Both the position numbers and the translations under genes were made by a program. This document shows positions 23,801 to 36,282 of a DNA stretch of 64,000 nt, piece by piece. Under the pieces are notes generated by a model. It was not told the DNA's origin and did not search any database. It was given only the letters and a program-made list of their open reading frames with translations. This DNA is from Argentina anserina (Eukaryota; Streptophyta; Magnoliopsida; Rosales; Rosaceae), in assembly GCF_933775445.1 (NCBI RefSeq), contig NC_065873.1:23560001-23624000 (forward strand). Direction: 5' to 3'. The first letter of the stretch is position 1; every line of letters begins with the position of its first letter.

Positions 23801-26769
23801 CTCGTTTGGCAGCATGAAAATCTAACTTTTAAAACAATGCAGGCTTTTTTCATGTGGGACAAGTAAAGATGGGGAGTCTCATGTTGTGGAGTGGAATGAA
23901 AATGAAGGCACAATAAAGAGGAACTACCAAGGATTTAAAAACCTATCTTTGGGTGTTGTTCAATTTGACACAACCAGGAACAAGTATTTGGCAGTTGGTG
24001 ATGACTACGTGCTCAAAGTGTGGGATATGGATAATGTCAATCTCTTGTCTACTATTGAGGCCGAAGGAGGTTTACCAGTACGTTTTCCCAAAACTATTCA
24101 CATATTATGTTTGCTTCTATTCCACTCTGCTGTATTTATACATTAACTTTCCCTTTTAAAGGCAACCCCTCGTATCCGCTTCAACAAGGATGGTTCGTTG
24201 CTAGCTGTTTCTGCCACTGACAACAAAATCAAAGTTTTGGCTACGACAGATGGTGTTCGGTTGATGAGCAATTATAATCATTCACTTTTTGCCTCTAGAA
24301 ATGCAGCAGAAAAGGTCAGTATTCATTTTCCTGGATAGACCTAAAATAGTTTCAAGAAGGCTGCTTTACTACATAATTTTTTCTGTATGTAGTAACTACA
24401 TATGTGTGTGTGTGTGTGTGTGTGTGAGTGTGTATCATGAGTTGGGCTGAGTAATTGATCATTCTTGACAGAATGGTAGCACGAGAAGCATGGATGATAT
24501 TAAGAAACCAAGGTTAAGTGAAGAGCTCAACAGAAGAAAAATCTGGAAGCTCACTGAAATTAGTGACACTGCTCGTATTCGATCTTTGAGGATATCAATG
24601 ACTACAATAAAAACAGACAAGGTTGGATTTCTTCTCCGCATCAATTAGCTAAAGGGAGTAAGGGACACACAATCACTCTTCATTCACTCCACATATTCTG
24701 GGCATCAGTCTAGTACTTCTTCATATAAACGAATAAAACGATAGTCATGTGTCCCAAATTTTTTTTCTCTTATTCATTGATTATGAACATTTGTTTCTGC
24801 ACATTTATTTTTAAGTGTTGATGTTATTGCCTTTTTTAACAATTTATTGCCGGAATAATAACAAAGGTAACCTACTGACTTCTTCTGTCACTGTTTCAGA
24901 TTGCAAGGTTGGTTTACACTAATTCAGGAAATGCCATTCTGGCATTAGCATCAAATGGAACCCATCTACTGTGGAGGTGGCCACGAGGTGACCAGAGTAC
25001 GAGTGGCAAGGTATATTGATATGTTGTTATCCTGTAATGTACTTAAAATAAAAAAGAGATTTTAACAAACCCAGTTTCAATCTGCATCTTCTCTTTTAAT
25101 CAAAATCTTAAGTGATGCTTTTGCTATAAATGTCATTTAGGCAACAACCAAGGTTTCCCCACGTTTGGTGGAACAAGCTTCAGGCATCCTGATGGTTAAT
25201 GATCTTACTGGTGCTAAACCTGATAATGCAATACACTGCCTTGCTTTGTCCAAGAATGATTCTTATGTCGTGTCAGCCTCCGGAGGGAAGATATCGTTGT
25301 TCAACCTAATGACATTCAAGGTCAACAAACCTTTTAATCTAATAAATTTGGATTTTGGTTCAGTGTTTCCAAATGTTTGTATTGATCATGTAGCCAATAA
25401 GAGTATTATAGAAGTACTTGTTTAACTGCAGAACATGTCAAGTTTCATGTCGCCACCACCTGTGGTAACATGTCTTGCTTTACACCCTGATGACAATAAT
25501 ATAGTTGCTGTTGGATGCGATGATTCGACTATTCACATATATAATGTCCGCACTAATGAGGTATGCTGTTTCGTACTATGAATTGCTGTTGTTGCATGCA
25601 TCCTTAATGAGATGTCTGACTAGGTGGCCATTTTTTCCTCCTTTTAGGCCAGGATAACGCTCAAGGGTCACACTAAGGGAGTTACAAGCCTTGCGTTCTC
25701 TCAACTTCTGAAGACACTAGTTTCTTCTGGAGCAGATGCTCAGGTTTGTGTTGACAAGTAAAAAAAAAGCAGGAATTCTCTTTTATGAATACAATCTGAT
25801 AGTTTGGTGTTCTTTCACCAGATAGTTGTGTGGAGCTCTGATAAGTGGGAAAAGCAGAAGAATAGTTTCTTGGATATTCCAGCTTGGACAACACCTACAG
25901 GACTGGTTGGAAGTCATCTACAGTATCAGAAGGATCAGAATCACTTTCTCATTGTACACAGGATTCAACTTGCTGTTTACGAGACCTTGAGGCTTGAATG
26001 CCAAAAGAAGGTATTTAAAATCTAATTTTACTTCTGATGGCATGGGGGGGGGGGGGGACTCTAATTGATGACAAATGATAACTTTGATAAATTGACAAGA
26101 GCACTAACTCCTGGTACTATTATATATCTATAATGTGCACTGTGATCTGTAACATGCTTGGCATAACACCAATAATGTAGAAATAGAGATGAAGTTGAAT
26201 CAGCTCTCCTCTCTTTTCAAGACATTACATGTTTTATGTTTCTTGTTTCAGTGGGTAGTAGGAGAATCTTCAGCACCACTCTCCTGTGCAACATTCTCTT
26301 GTGACAACCAGTTAGTCTACGCTACCTTTCTGGATGGAACTGTGTGTGTTTTTGCAGCTTCAAATCTTCATATGCAATGCCAGATTAACCCCTACGCTTA
26401 TCTGCCACCTAATGTCAGGTGATCAATCTTTCTTAACCTTTTCATTGATTCAGATGTGCATGCATTCTCCTACATGATAATATATGATCGTCAACTGTCG
26501 ATCTGTTATGACTCTAAATCAGTAGTGATTCCTAACCTATTTTGCTTTTTTTTTTCCTGGTTCACAGCTCCGGAACATACCCCTCAGTGGTGGCTGCGAA
26601 TCCACAAGAGCCAAATCAGTTTGCCGTGGGATTAACAGATGGTACAGTTGTCATGCTCGAACCGCTGGAGTCTGGAGACAGTTGGGGCGTGCCTCCACCA
26701 GCAGACAATGGTTACTTCCATGCTTCAATTTCTGCCAATGGCTCCAGTTTGGAACAACTCCATAGCTAA
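20818..26769 (+). CDS. TPR: TOPLESS-related transcriptional co-repressor (TPR)
   Basis: Many-exon gene. The first coding exons are 20818-20918, 21024-21203, 21293-21406, 21498-21656, 21841-22024, 22116-22245, 22352-22422 and 22496-22646; the last ends with TAA at 26769. Joined frames give LisH (about residues 10-35, LTILIMQFLQEDKWQETLHK), CTLH (YYFDMKYFEEMLLGG, YLSGFTKLDDNRYSMKIFFE), a helical tail up to LRTLINQSLNWQH, a Pro-rich linker (ATHPPSQP-like, WMSNPPSVN) and two WD40 propellers (ITCGGDDKAIKVWDA, YLAVGDDYVLKVWDMDN, VGCDDSTIHIYN and others). It is recruited by EAR-motif repressors and brings histone deacetylation (family knowledge). It is more divergent at the N-terminus (MAAPPGTSQLLS start) than the classic MSSLSREL type. 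Two N-terminal paralogues lie upstream on the other strand. Confidence 0.93.
24406..24430. repeat. GT microsatellite in a TPR intron
   Basis: (TG)n tract with one GA interruption inside the intron that begins near 24316. Confidence 0.8.
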
Positions 26770-27340
26770 GAAGGCCTAGTTGGAAATACACAGTTCTAGT
26801 TAGATCAATAATAAGGCCTTAGAGCCTAGCGTTTTTAGTTTTCTCTCTTTTGGCAATTTTGCCAATATGTATCTCCTGCTGCAATGAGCTCAGACTTTAT
26901 GCTAATTTCCATTAAATCCGGTATTTTCCAATAATTGCTGAGATGTGTGATGAAAACACTTTTCCTTCTCTTTTCCCAGCTTCATGGTTGATACTTGAGA
27001 ACAAATAATAGACCATGGCAAGTAATAAATATAGGGCTGCTGTGCGCAGAAGCACTTTACCTTGTGGAAAATTGTTTAAGAATATCCAAAGTTCACCATG
27101 AAAGAAATTATGTCATCCAAATCATGGACAAATACTTCTTATTTGTTGGTCATCTTGGCTCTGTTTGCTACTGACCCTAAATCTTAAAACGAAAGCTGCT
27201 ATTGCCATGGAATTTCATCGATATGGAGTTGCAGGTGATATCAAGTTATGAACAAGTAGAACAGTAAGCAGTGTACTGTGCACTATGTCTTATCGAACCA
27301 CAAGACTCATGAAGCAAAGCCCAAATCAGCTGCCAAGTCA
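26770..27340. other. 3' UTR of TPR gene and intergenic
   Basis: AATAATAAGG-type signals near 26808 could end the TPR transcript. No further gene before the LINE target site. Confidence 0.45.
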
Positions 27341-27356
27341 ATCGAGGCCCTAAATG
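27341..27356. repeat. Target-site duplication of the LINE, left copy
   Basis: ATCGAGGCCCTAAATG, repeated exactly at 31275-31290. Confidence 0.93.
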
Positions 27357-30300
27357 CGTGAGAATTTACTACAAGAACAAGCTTTGGAGCGTTACTCTGC
27401 CCGTAGCAGGTTCCCACCTCACGCCTCAACCTATGAAGATCATTTTTTAGAATGTTCGGGGTATGGGCAACACCCCCACTCGTCGAGTCTTGAGTAGGAT
27501 GGTTCGCAAATACAAACATGCTATTATTAGTATTTCTGAACATTTTATTAATTTAAGTTCACTTAAATCTTCATTTTGGCGTTCTTTAAAGATGTTTCCA
27601 GCAGCTGTGAATGACAGGGGGGACCAACTTCCAAATATCTGGTTTTTATGTGATCAAGCTATTCAGCCTACTATGTTACTAGCTACAGACCAGCAGCTCA
27701 CAATTTCTTGCATTTTGGACAATGTTAATTGTATTTTGACTTAAGTTTATGCAAGAACTACGGTAACAGAGCGTCGCCGGCTTTAAAATGATCTGTTTCA
27801 TGTTAAAAATGCATTTGTTCAGGGACCCTAGATAGTGTTGGGTGATTTTAATTGTGTCATAGGTGCTCATGAAAAACGAGGTGGAATTCTTCCCAATGTT
27901 GTTTCATGTTCAGACTTTCAGGACATGTCAACTAATTGTGAGTTGGTTCATCTTCCTACCAAAGGATTGCCTTATACCTGAACGAATAGAAGGGGTGTTG
28001 ATGCAAGTGTTGAAATGAGGCTTGACCGGTGTCTTAGCAATTTCTCTTGGATGGATGTTTGGTGCAATTTGGAGTGCACTACTCTTCCTCGTTTTTCCTC
28101 AGATCATTGTCCTCTTTTAGTGTCATTTTCAAAGCTTATACCTAACCAAAGATCACCATTTCGGTTCCATCGCATGTGGGTAGATCATCCAAGTTTTCTT
28201 TCTTTGGTGAAGGAGGTTTGGCAGGGTTCTCATTTCTATGGTAATCCAATGTTTGTTTTGACTTCTAAGTTGCAGACTTTTAAACAACAGATTCGGATTT
28301 GGAATAAAGCTGAGTTTGGGGATGTAAACATAATGGTGGAGAAGTCATTTAATGATTTGCATATAATTCAGCGGGAAATTACTAGCTTGGGTCATTCTGA
28401 TGACTTGCTTTCCAGAGAGAGTGTTGCCAGTGCTCAAGTTCATGAGGCTCTTTTTCTTCAAGAGAAGTTTTTATGTGATAAATCAAGGATAAAATGGCTT
28501 ACTGAAGGTGACCGAAATTCTTCTTTCTTCCATGCAATGGTTAAAGTCCGACATCTTAAACAGTCATTATCAACTATGAGAGATGGAAACAGTATTATTG
28601 ATGACCCAAAAGAGATTAGTGATCATGTGGTAAAATATTTCAATGGCCTCTTCACAGAAGATTCTTTTGTAAGAGACACTGGTCTAGTTTCTCAGGTAAT
28701 TTCTAATCTCGTGACTACTGAGGATAATACTATGTTAACAGTCATTTCCACATCTGAGGAAATATTTCAGACTATGTGTTCCATGGATCATAATAGTTCT
28801 CCTGGTCCGGATGATTTTGGTGGAATTTTTTTTTATGAAGTGTTGGTCAGTTGTTGGTGCAGAAGTAGTCCAAGCTATTCAGAGTTTTTTCAATACTGGA
28901 TACATTCTCTCCCACTTCAATTCCAATTAAATGATCTTGATTCCTAAAGTCCCTGGAGCAGACACCGTAACGCAGTTGCGTCCTATTACTATGACAAATT
29001 TTATTTTCAAGCTTACCCACAAAGATTTTAGCTGACCGTTTGGGAAGTATTGCTACTCAGATTATTTCATCCAACCAAAGTGCTTTTCTTAAAGGCCGCA
29101 CTATTGCAGACCCCATTATATTGACTTTAGAATGCATTAACCTCTTGAATCGTAATTGTTAGGGCGGTAACATTGTAATTAAGTTTAATGTGCAAAAGGC
29201 ATTTGACACACTTGATTGAGGTTTCTTACTTCGAGTTTTGAAGGCTTTTGGTTTTTCAGATCTTTTTTGTGACCGGATTAAAGCATTTTTGGGGTTTGCA
29301 CACTTATCAATTTTAGTTAATGGTGAGATTGAAGGGTTTTTTTCCTTATTCTCGTGGTGTTTGTCAAGGAGATCCTTTGTCACATATTCTCTTTTGTCTT
29401 GCGGAAGAGGTTTTAAGTAGAGGTATCACTAAGCTGGCTGAGGATTGACTTATTGATTTACTGTCAGCTCCTCTTGATATTACTCCACCCTCGCATGTTC
29501 TATTTGCAGATGACATTATGGTTTTTATGTGGGGTACAACGAGATATTTGAAGAATCTAATGAAGTTTATGGAGGAATATGACTTGAATTCAGGGCAAAC
29601 AGTCAATAAATCTAAATCGCTTGTGTTCCTTGGGAAATATACTCAACGTAGACGCTTTGTTATCCGGAAAATTTTGGGTGTCAAGCAAGGGTCTCTTCCA
29701 TTCACATACCTTGGGGTTCCGATTTTTCATAGACGTCCCAAGAGGGTGTATTTTCAGGTCATTGCAGATAGAGTGAGATGCAAGTTGTCCTCTTGGAAAT
29801 GTTCTCTGTTGTCGCAAGCGGGTAGGATATAACTTATTCAGTCAGTGATTCAAGGCATTTTGGTTTATAGTTTTCAGATTTATGAGTGGCCGGCTGGTTT
29901 ACTTCATGACCATCAATCTTGGATCAAGAATTTTTTTTGGACTGGAGACCCTTTGAAAGTAGGCATGTCTTTTGTTGCTTGGCGTCACTGTTGTAAACCT
30001 AAAGAGGAAGGAGGCTTGAGATTACGTGATCTATTTGAGGCTAATCGTGCTCTTCTAATAAAGAGATGTTGGGAGATGCTCTCATCTTCTTCTCCAGCCT
30101 CTATTTTGCTTAGAGCTCGTTTTTTGAAAGATGATTTCATTTCTAACCTATAAACTCTTACAAGAGATCTTCAGTCTGGTTGGGTCTCAAAAAAGTTTGG
30201 CCAATGTTTTTAAATTCTTTGTATTGGAGTGTTGGTGATGGTAAGAGGATATCTTTTTGGCAAGATAATTGGTTAGGTGAGCCTATTGCTACTAGTGTTG

Positions 30301-31274
30301 GAGTAAGTGGCTCTATTCCACTTCATGTTAAGGTGAATGATATTATTGTTGATTCTCATTGGGTTCTCCTAGTAGATTTTATTTCTTAATTCCCTCAAGC
30401 AGCAGAAAAAATTGAGCGCATTGCTCTGCCTGATGCAGACACATCTGACTCTCTTTTATGGCCACACTCCTCCTCAAGAATTTTGACAGCAAAGAAGCTT
30501 TTGTTTTCTTCTCAAATCATGGTGAACATAAAAATTGTGGTAAAGTGATCTGGAGTAAAGCAATTCAACCCCGCAAAACTCTTGTTGTTTGGAAGCCTCT
30601 TCATGGGCGTTTACTAACTGATGAGGTTTTACAACGGCGAAGTTTTTCACTTCCATCTCGTTGCTCCTTTTGTGGAAGTCATGCAGAATCGGGTACACAT
30701 CTTCTTTTGCTTTGTTCTGAAATTGTGGCTTTATGGAAATGAGTTTGCCTTCTATTTTCTCATTCATTCTCGCCTTGGGGTACCTTGATGAAGTGTTTAA
30801 TGGTGTTAGTGTTTCAGCGTTCCCAAAACCTAAACGTCAACTTTGGTTTCTAGTCTCATGTAATCTAATTTGATTTATTTGGATCATTAGGAATCTGATG
30901 CGTTTCGAAGGTAAGATTTTTAATGTGTTGGAAGCCCAACGTCATCTTTTGGAATTGTTCAGAGAGTCTGTTTTGCATTCTTTTCATCATTACAAAAAGC
31001 ATCATGATATGTCTATTTTCTATATTTTTGGTATCTCACAACTGTTTGCCAATGCTACCAGCTTCATCCCGTCCTTTAATTAAGGATTTCTTCGCTGAAT
31101 GTTTGCTATTTACTATGGGTTTTTATATCTATGGTTTTGCATGGGTGAGTGTACACATGCCGAATTAAGCTTTTGTTTATCCTCCTTGTTGGAGTTTATC
31201 AGACATATGAGGTCATGTTCTTTTGTCCCACTCATTTGTTAAATAAATAAATAAAAGATTTTTTTAAAAAAAAA
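27357..31274 (+). mobile_element. 5'-truncated L1-type LINE, inactive
   Basis: About 3.9 kb between 16-bp target duplications, ending in an A-rich tail (AAATAAATAAATAAAAG, then poly-A to 31274). In order it holds a damaged endonuclease domain (NVRGMGN at about 27450 after a stop in place of the usual Trp; GDFNCVIGAHEKRGG at about 27840; SSDHCPLL at about 28100), a reverse transcriptase with catalytic FADD at 29503-29514, and a zf-RVT-like C-terminus (FWQDNWLGE at about 30260; CSFCGSHAESGTHLLLLC at about 30665). Stops and frame changes break it at many points (for example 27745, 28945, 29160, 29447, 29832). ORF1 is missing. It inserted between the TPR gene and the acidic-protein gene. Confidence 0.93.
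28015..28947 (+). pseudogene. LINE fragment: end of endonuclease and start of reverse transcriptase
   Basis: The longest surviving open frame of the LINE (310 codons). It carries the end of the endonuclease (SSDHCPLLVSF) and the linker typical of plant L1 elements (KIKWLTEGDRNSSFFHAM-like, here RIKWLTEGDRNSSFFHAMVK). It then enters the first reverse transcriptase block (SPGPDDFGG) before a frame change near 28840. A separate gene is unlikely because the frame continues the LINE order exactly. Confidence 0.85.
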
Positions 31275-31290
31275 ATCGAGGCCCTAAATG

Positions 31291-31573
31291 ACAGGTCCCT
31301 TAAAATTCCCTCTCAGATTCAGCCACGTGTATTGTGGTTTTTACTTTTCCCAGTATCTGACAGTCCACAAAAGGTCTGTGATTTTTTTACCGGTCACGTT
31401 ATCTATCTTTTTTTTTTAACAAAACTCTCGGTCCCCTAGTCCTCTAGTGGCTACGAAGAGGCAAACCAACTCTCTCACAATATCCTCAAAACCCTACAAA
31501 GCTCTAAAGCCCCCAATTCCCCAAAACCCTAACCCTCTCCTCCCCCTCTCTCTCTCTAGAATTTGTTCCGGGT
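31291..31573 (+). promoter_or_regulatory. Upstream region and leader of acidic-protein gene
   Basis: Short gap between the LINE target site and the start codon, with CT-rich leader sequence (CCCTCTCTCTCTCTAG at 31543-31560) typical of plant 5' UTRs. No clear TATA box. Confidence 0.4.
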
Positions 31574-32459
31574 ATGGAGATGGAGAGCTTCTGCTGCAAT
31601 GGGCTTGTTCTGAATGAGTTGCTCTGCTCTGTTGGGCAGGTTCTGGTGGCTGAGGCTGCCAAGTCTGTTGCTTTCTCTTTCTTGCTGGTATGCTCAATTT
31701 GCCTCAATTCAATTCAACTCAATTTAGTTGTTCTAATCAGTTTGCAATTGATTGCTATCTGTTATAATTTCATGGTTCTGACTTGTGAGCTGTTTAGGTC
31801 TTTGTGTTTGCTAGGTTGACTGTGCTTAATTTGATGTGGATAATTTTGCTTTGTAATCTCTGAGGTTATATGGAATTGTTGAGATGAATTTTAACTTTCA
31901 GGTTTTCAAATATTGGATACATTATAAAGTTATAGGCTATTGTTTCCCGACGTCTTGTTCTAATTCGATTTATGGTCTACTGAGCAGATTTCTGAACTAG
32001 GTTATAACATGAGAAAATAATACAACATTAGGCAGAAGAGAATATCTGGGAATATCTTCCTAAAATGTTAAACTTTAAGCCAATATAAATGCATCTTTCC
32101 TCATTGTAGACCCTATTGAATTGTATGGATTCGTCATTTTTGATTGAATTTTCAAAACAGGATGGTGAACCATCAGATTTCTAGGCCATAGCTTTGGTCT
32201 TGAAAAATAGAGCATGTTTCAGGTCGGTTTTAGACTCATAGTATAGAGCGGAAGAAAACTTGATGAAAATGAATATTGTCGGTCCTGTATTTATTAACAG
32301 CTTCCTTCCCTTACCAACCCAAACAATAGTTGTGGGGAATACTTTATCTTTTATGCAAATTTTGTTGTTGGAAATTAGCTTCATGTTGTTGTATGATTGA
32401 TAGTTCAAAACCACTGTTGGCATGTGGCATGTCTTCTCTTTGTTGAAAACAGAGTAGTT

Positions 32460-32508
<49 letters not shown>

Positions 32509-33155
32509 GTGTGTGTCTGTGGTCCAATTTTATGAACTATTTTATGAAAAATTAGGTTCATCTAGTTGCTCTTTTACCTTCTCTTGGTAAGAAAACTTAG
32601 TATCTTATCATTCACTATGAGCTGCATCTGTTTGTTTCAGATGGGATCTCTACCTAACAGCGCCTATGTTTTGCCCAAAGAACCTGACACAGTAACAGGG
32701 TCAGTAGTTTTACTTCTGTTTCTTGACTTTTTTTTATTATCCTTCTGGGGTAAATTCCACTAACATAAACTTTTGCCTGCAGATTCCCTATCACTGATCT
32801 CTATGCTGAGATGAAACCTGGTTCTGGGAACTCGGATGCAAGTGAAACTGACGACGACGAAGACGGTGATGAGGAGGGTGGTGATGACCAGGATGAGGAA
32901 GCAGGAGATGAGGAGGACGCCTCTGGGGACGAAGCTGAGGGCAAAGAAGATCCAGAAGATGTGCCTGCGGCTAATGGTGATGGTGCCAGTGAAGAGGATG
33001 ATGATGATGAGGAGGAGGAGAAAGAAGATGACGACGACGACGATGATGACGACGATGACGGTGGGGATGAAGAAACGGAAGATGACGAGGAAGACGAGGA
33101 AGATGAGGAGGACGAGGATGACATACCCCAACCACCTGCCAAGAGGAGAAAATGA
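31574..33155 (+). CDS. Asp/Glu-rich acidic protein with C-terminal nuclear localisation motif
   Basis: Three exons, 31574-31687, 32641-32699 and 32783-33155, join without a break into 181 residues. Exon 1 encodes MEMESFCCNGLVLNELLCSV and a hydrophobic stretch; exon 2 MGSLPNSAYVLPKEPDTVTG; exon 3 FPITDLYAEMKPGSGNSDAS, then about 90 residues that are mostly Asp and Glu, and a basic end PPAKRRK. The tail looks like a nuclear signal and the acidic tract like those of histone-binding or nucleolar plant proteins. The family is not one I can name with certainty, so no function is claimed. Long frames on the minus strand and plus frame 2 over exon 3 are shadows of the GAN/GAY repeats. Confidence 0.8.
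32466..32518. repeat. Compound microsatellite (CT)n(TA)n(GT)n
   Basis: CT, then TA, then GT runs within intron 1 of the acidic-protein gene. Confidence 0.9.
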
Positions 33156-33809
33156 AATAGTCTGTACTATATGTTTCTTATTTTCAGCTGTTTTCTTTGT
33201 TGGGAATCAGGTAGTAGGAGTGAGTATTTAGGTGGTCTGTCCACATATGTTAGAAATATTGAGAGTATCTGTGAACAAGCTGTCAATTTTCCGATATCTA
33301 CATCTTTCAATTATTAATTCTCCATCGTACATTCTGAATGTCTGTAGACTATTGATGTCTTAAACAAGTTAATGTGATTAAATTGTTTAAGAAAACCATA
33401 GTATTGAACTATCTATAGATTTGACAGATAAAGACATCTATTTATCCTGTACTGTTTGTCAAAATGTAATATCAAATACGTAAGACTTGCGCGGGAAATT
33501 ACACATGACAAATCCCTTTGGGATGCTAACAGATGCTTCATAATATAGAATCAGTATCTGTAAGGCGCTACCCATACACGGAGGACAACATAAAACACAT
33601 TTCTTGCTTCTGTTGCAAACATCTAGGAACATCATCTTTCTGTGGGCGAATTTGTGGAGATAAACACAATATATGATTTTATCAATCCCTAAAAAAATGC
33701 CTCATAGTTGACAGAATAGAAACATTCATCTAGTTTAAAGCAAAGAAACATAAAACAGAAAAATAAGGAAGCTACAATTGAGCATGAGTTTAGTGTGAAA
33801 TTGTGGAGT
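33156..33809. other. 3' flank of acidic-protein gene, no other gene
   Basis: AT-rich with no supported exon; the 3' UTR probably occupies the first 150 to 250 bases. Confidence 0.4.
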
Positions 33810-34465
33810 TCAACCAGTGTTGTTCATCCCAGCAGCAATACCATTCATGGTCAAAATCAGTGTCCTCTAGACCTGGAGCATATTCGCTCGTCGGATTAAG
33901 CTTGACGAACTCTGTTGCTGGTTCCTTTGACGGCTTAACTTGAACATGGTTGTTTGGATCACGGATTTGCTTCAGTGTATAGGCTTGGCAGACATTTAGT
34001 GTTGTAGTATACGAATCACGCAGAACAAGTCTCTGTCTCAAGAGAGGATCTCCTTCCAGAAGATCTCTGTGGCCAGCAACCTGAAGTAGGAGACCTTTCG
34101 TATGTTCGTAATTAGTCCTCAGCCGCTCCCCAAATTTCCAGTCTTTTGACACCAACAGCTTATCATACAGGGCTGCAATGCCCGGGTCTCCCTTGGCAAA
34201 CACCATCTCAATTAAATCAATGGTGACTCTGAAGAATGGCCATGTATTGTAACATTTCCCAAGCATTGCGAGATTGTTGGGATCCTTGTCTATGACTTGC
34301 TTAAATGCTGCTCCAAAACCAAGCCACACTGGTAAGTGAAACCTTGTCTGAGTCCATGCAAAGGTCCATGGGATTGCCCGAAGTGATTCGATCCCGCCAC
34401 TTGGCTCTCTCTTCGATGGACGACTCCCCTATGTTCATCCGACCATACTCCATTCCAGTGTCATA
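33810..34465 (-). pseudogene. C-terminal fragment of phosphoenolpyruvate carboxylase
   Basis: Minus-strand frames match the last exon of plant PEPC. Near 34440 is EYGRMNIG; then [13 protein letters not shown] and [11 protein letters not shown]; then the long open part 34329-33790 with [45 protein letters not shown]-like and [14 protein letters not shown]. One extra G in the GGGG near 34418 shifts the frame at the start. A 2-base loss near 33862 shifts the last 15 codons, although the family's usual ending (..NTG stop at 33812-33810) is still visible in another frame. The upstream exons with the active site are absent. It is a pseudogene tail beside the TPD1-like array. Confidence 0.9.
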
Positions 34466-34707
34466 CTTCCAGAATATTAACTGCCATGGCTTAGTCTTGT
34501 TTGAATCATCATACGAAATTTCAAATCATATATGCAACCAAACTATAATTAATGAACTTTATAATTTTTTTAATGGCAAATCACTTGATTTTTGGAAATT
34601 TTGCATGTGTTACAATGAAAAGAAATTCATATTCCAAGTATTTCAACTCCAATAATCACTTATTCGAAAGCTATAAGGGTTAGGGCCCTTGAAATTTCTG
34701 ATCATGA

Positions 34708-35184
34708 TTAACAAGGAACAGTAAAAGAGCTAGCAGGATTAATGCGGAAAGCAAAATCCCAAGCATAGGAGAACTTGATAGTAGCACCAGGTGATAACTG
34801 GGCGCCCTTGATGAGTAGATAAGTGATAACATCTTCCTGCTTTAGGATACTAGGACTGACCGGCTCTACAGTCTGAAATGCCTTGCAGGTCACTCTTATA
34901 TTGAATTGAGCACACTTGCAGGTGTTGGACACCACCACATTCCATTCGGGTTTGCCTTGAACCACTTTCCCACTTTTGGTGCTTTCGATTTTAAGGTCGT
35001 TATTAGTGCAAACAATGCATAATCCTGCAATGAGTTAAGATTAAGATGACTGTGAGTTTGTGAGAGATGTTGAAAATGACTGGAGCAGAAGTTTAAGTGA
35101 AGAAATGAGCTATGCTACTTTACCTTGGCTAAGGAGACTGAAGAAAGCAATGATGATAATAAGAGACTTGGCAATGGTGGACAT
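34708..35184 (-). CDS. TPD1-like secreted protein A
   Basis: Two exons, 35184-35124 and 35024-34708, give 125 residues. Exon 1 is a signal peptide (MSTIAKSLIIIIAFFSLLSQG). Exon 2 holds the family pattern: LCIVC near the mature N-terminus, GKPEWNVVVSNTCKCAQ, FQTVEPVSPSIL, then FSYAWDFAF and a final VPC. TPD1 of Arabidopsis is a secreted ligand of the EMS1 receptor kinase in anthers; the many short relatives have no settled role (family knowledge). Closest in this window is copy C (same VVVxNTCKC, FSYAW and VPC end), so A and C form a subgroup. Confidence 0.85.
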
Positions 35185-35859
35185 TGTTTAGAATGCTTTT
35201 AACTTTGAGACTTCTAGCTGTGGTAACTGGTAAGTTGTCAATCTCTGGTGGAAATGGATGGTGTCTAAAGGGTCTTATTTTTATTGAACTGCGTCATGAA
35301 TGCTAGTTAATAACTTTCTGTATATACAATTTTTTTAATAGAGTATATACATTTTTGTGATGAAGGAAAGTACCAATGAATTAACTGGAACACCTTAATG
35401 GCAATGTGGGAATACATCCCCTTTGGCTGGTTGTCATGTATTGTTGGTATGGAGTACATTCCCTTCCTAATCTAACTGTTGAATGCAATTAACCTATGTA
35501 TCTATATATAAACGATGTCAAGAGTCCAAGTCAAGACAATATGGATATATCATATATGTGAATTGCATGTTAGACTCAAATCCTTCCCTAATATATGTTG
35601 TACGTGCGATTCTATATGTGGCCGAATATGAGAAGCGCCATTGAGAGGATACAATCATCGGAGATGTAAGTTTTAAGTGGTATCATAATGCAGGTGCATG
35701 CTAATAATAGCCCATGCCTTCATGGGAACCTCATTTACTCAAAAACTAAAGTTGTGATACATACAATGCGAAAATAGTTTTCGCTAGGAGGGAAAACATG
35801 GTCATTAGACCTAAATTATACATGAAAAATATGAAAGTAATACAGTTAAACAACTGAAT
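35185..35859. other. Upstream region of TPD1-like A
   Basis: AT-rich, no gene; it should hold the promoter of copy A (minus strand). Confidence 0.4.
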
Positions 35860-36282
35860 TCAAGAGCACGCAATTTGAGAAGAGATTGGATAGAAAGGAA
35901 ACTGAGTGTCCCAGGCATAGGTGAAGTTGAAATTTGCATTGGCATAGACAGGTCGACCATTCTTGACCAGACACTCGATCGCCACCAGAATCCACTGTTC
36001 GAAATCCATTGCAGCTTAGTTGAACATTCAGTAGAGTACATGAGCAACCGTTGGTGATCTCCACATTCCACTCCGGCTTGTTTTGGACCAACTTTCCAGT
36101 CTGAGATTGGTTAATTGACATACTTTTCACTGTTTTACAGTGCCATAATCTAAACAGTGGCCTGCAGACAAACTCGGATCAAGTTATGATGAAAGACATG
36201 TATTAGTGACTAGCTAGACTTAGAGGGCGAGATTACCTTCAACAATGAAACCGAAAAGGAAAACCATGCAGAGAAACTTCAT
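35860..36282 (-). pseudogene. TPD1-like copy B, frameshifted
   Basis: Exon 1 (36282-36237) is an intact signal peptide (MKFLCMVFLFGFIVEG). Exon 2 (36161-35860) starts in phase but hits TGA after GHCLDYGTVKQ; the family frame resumes one phase away with QTGKLVQNKPEWNVEITNGC and CNGFRTVD. A second shift near 35985-36000 moves the rest, where NGRPVYA, FTYAWDTQFPF and an IACS stop end are readable in another frame. With two shifts it cannot make the normal protein. Confidence 0.85.

Noticed and set aside
32760..33142. Minus-strand Ser-rich and hydrophobic frames over exon 3 of the acidic-protein gene
   Set aside because: They are shadows of the GAY/GAR codon repeats of the real plus-strand exon.
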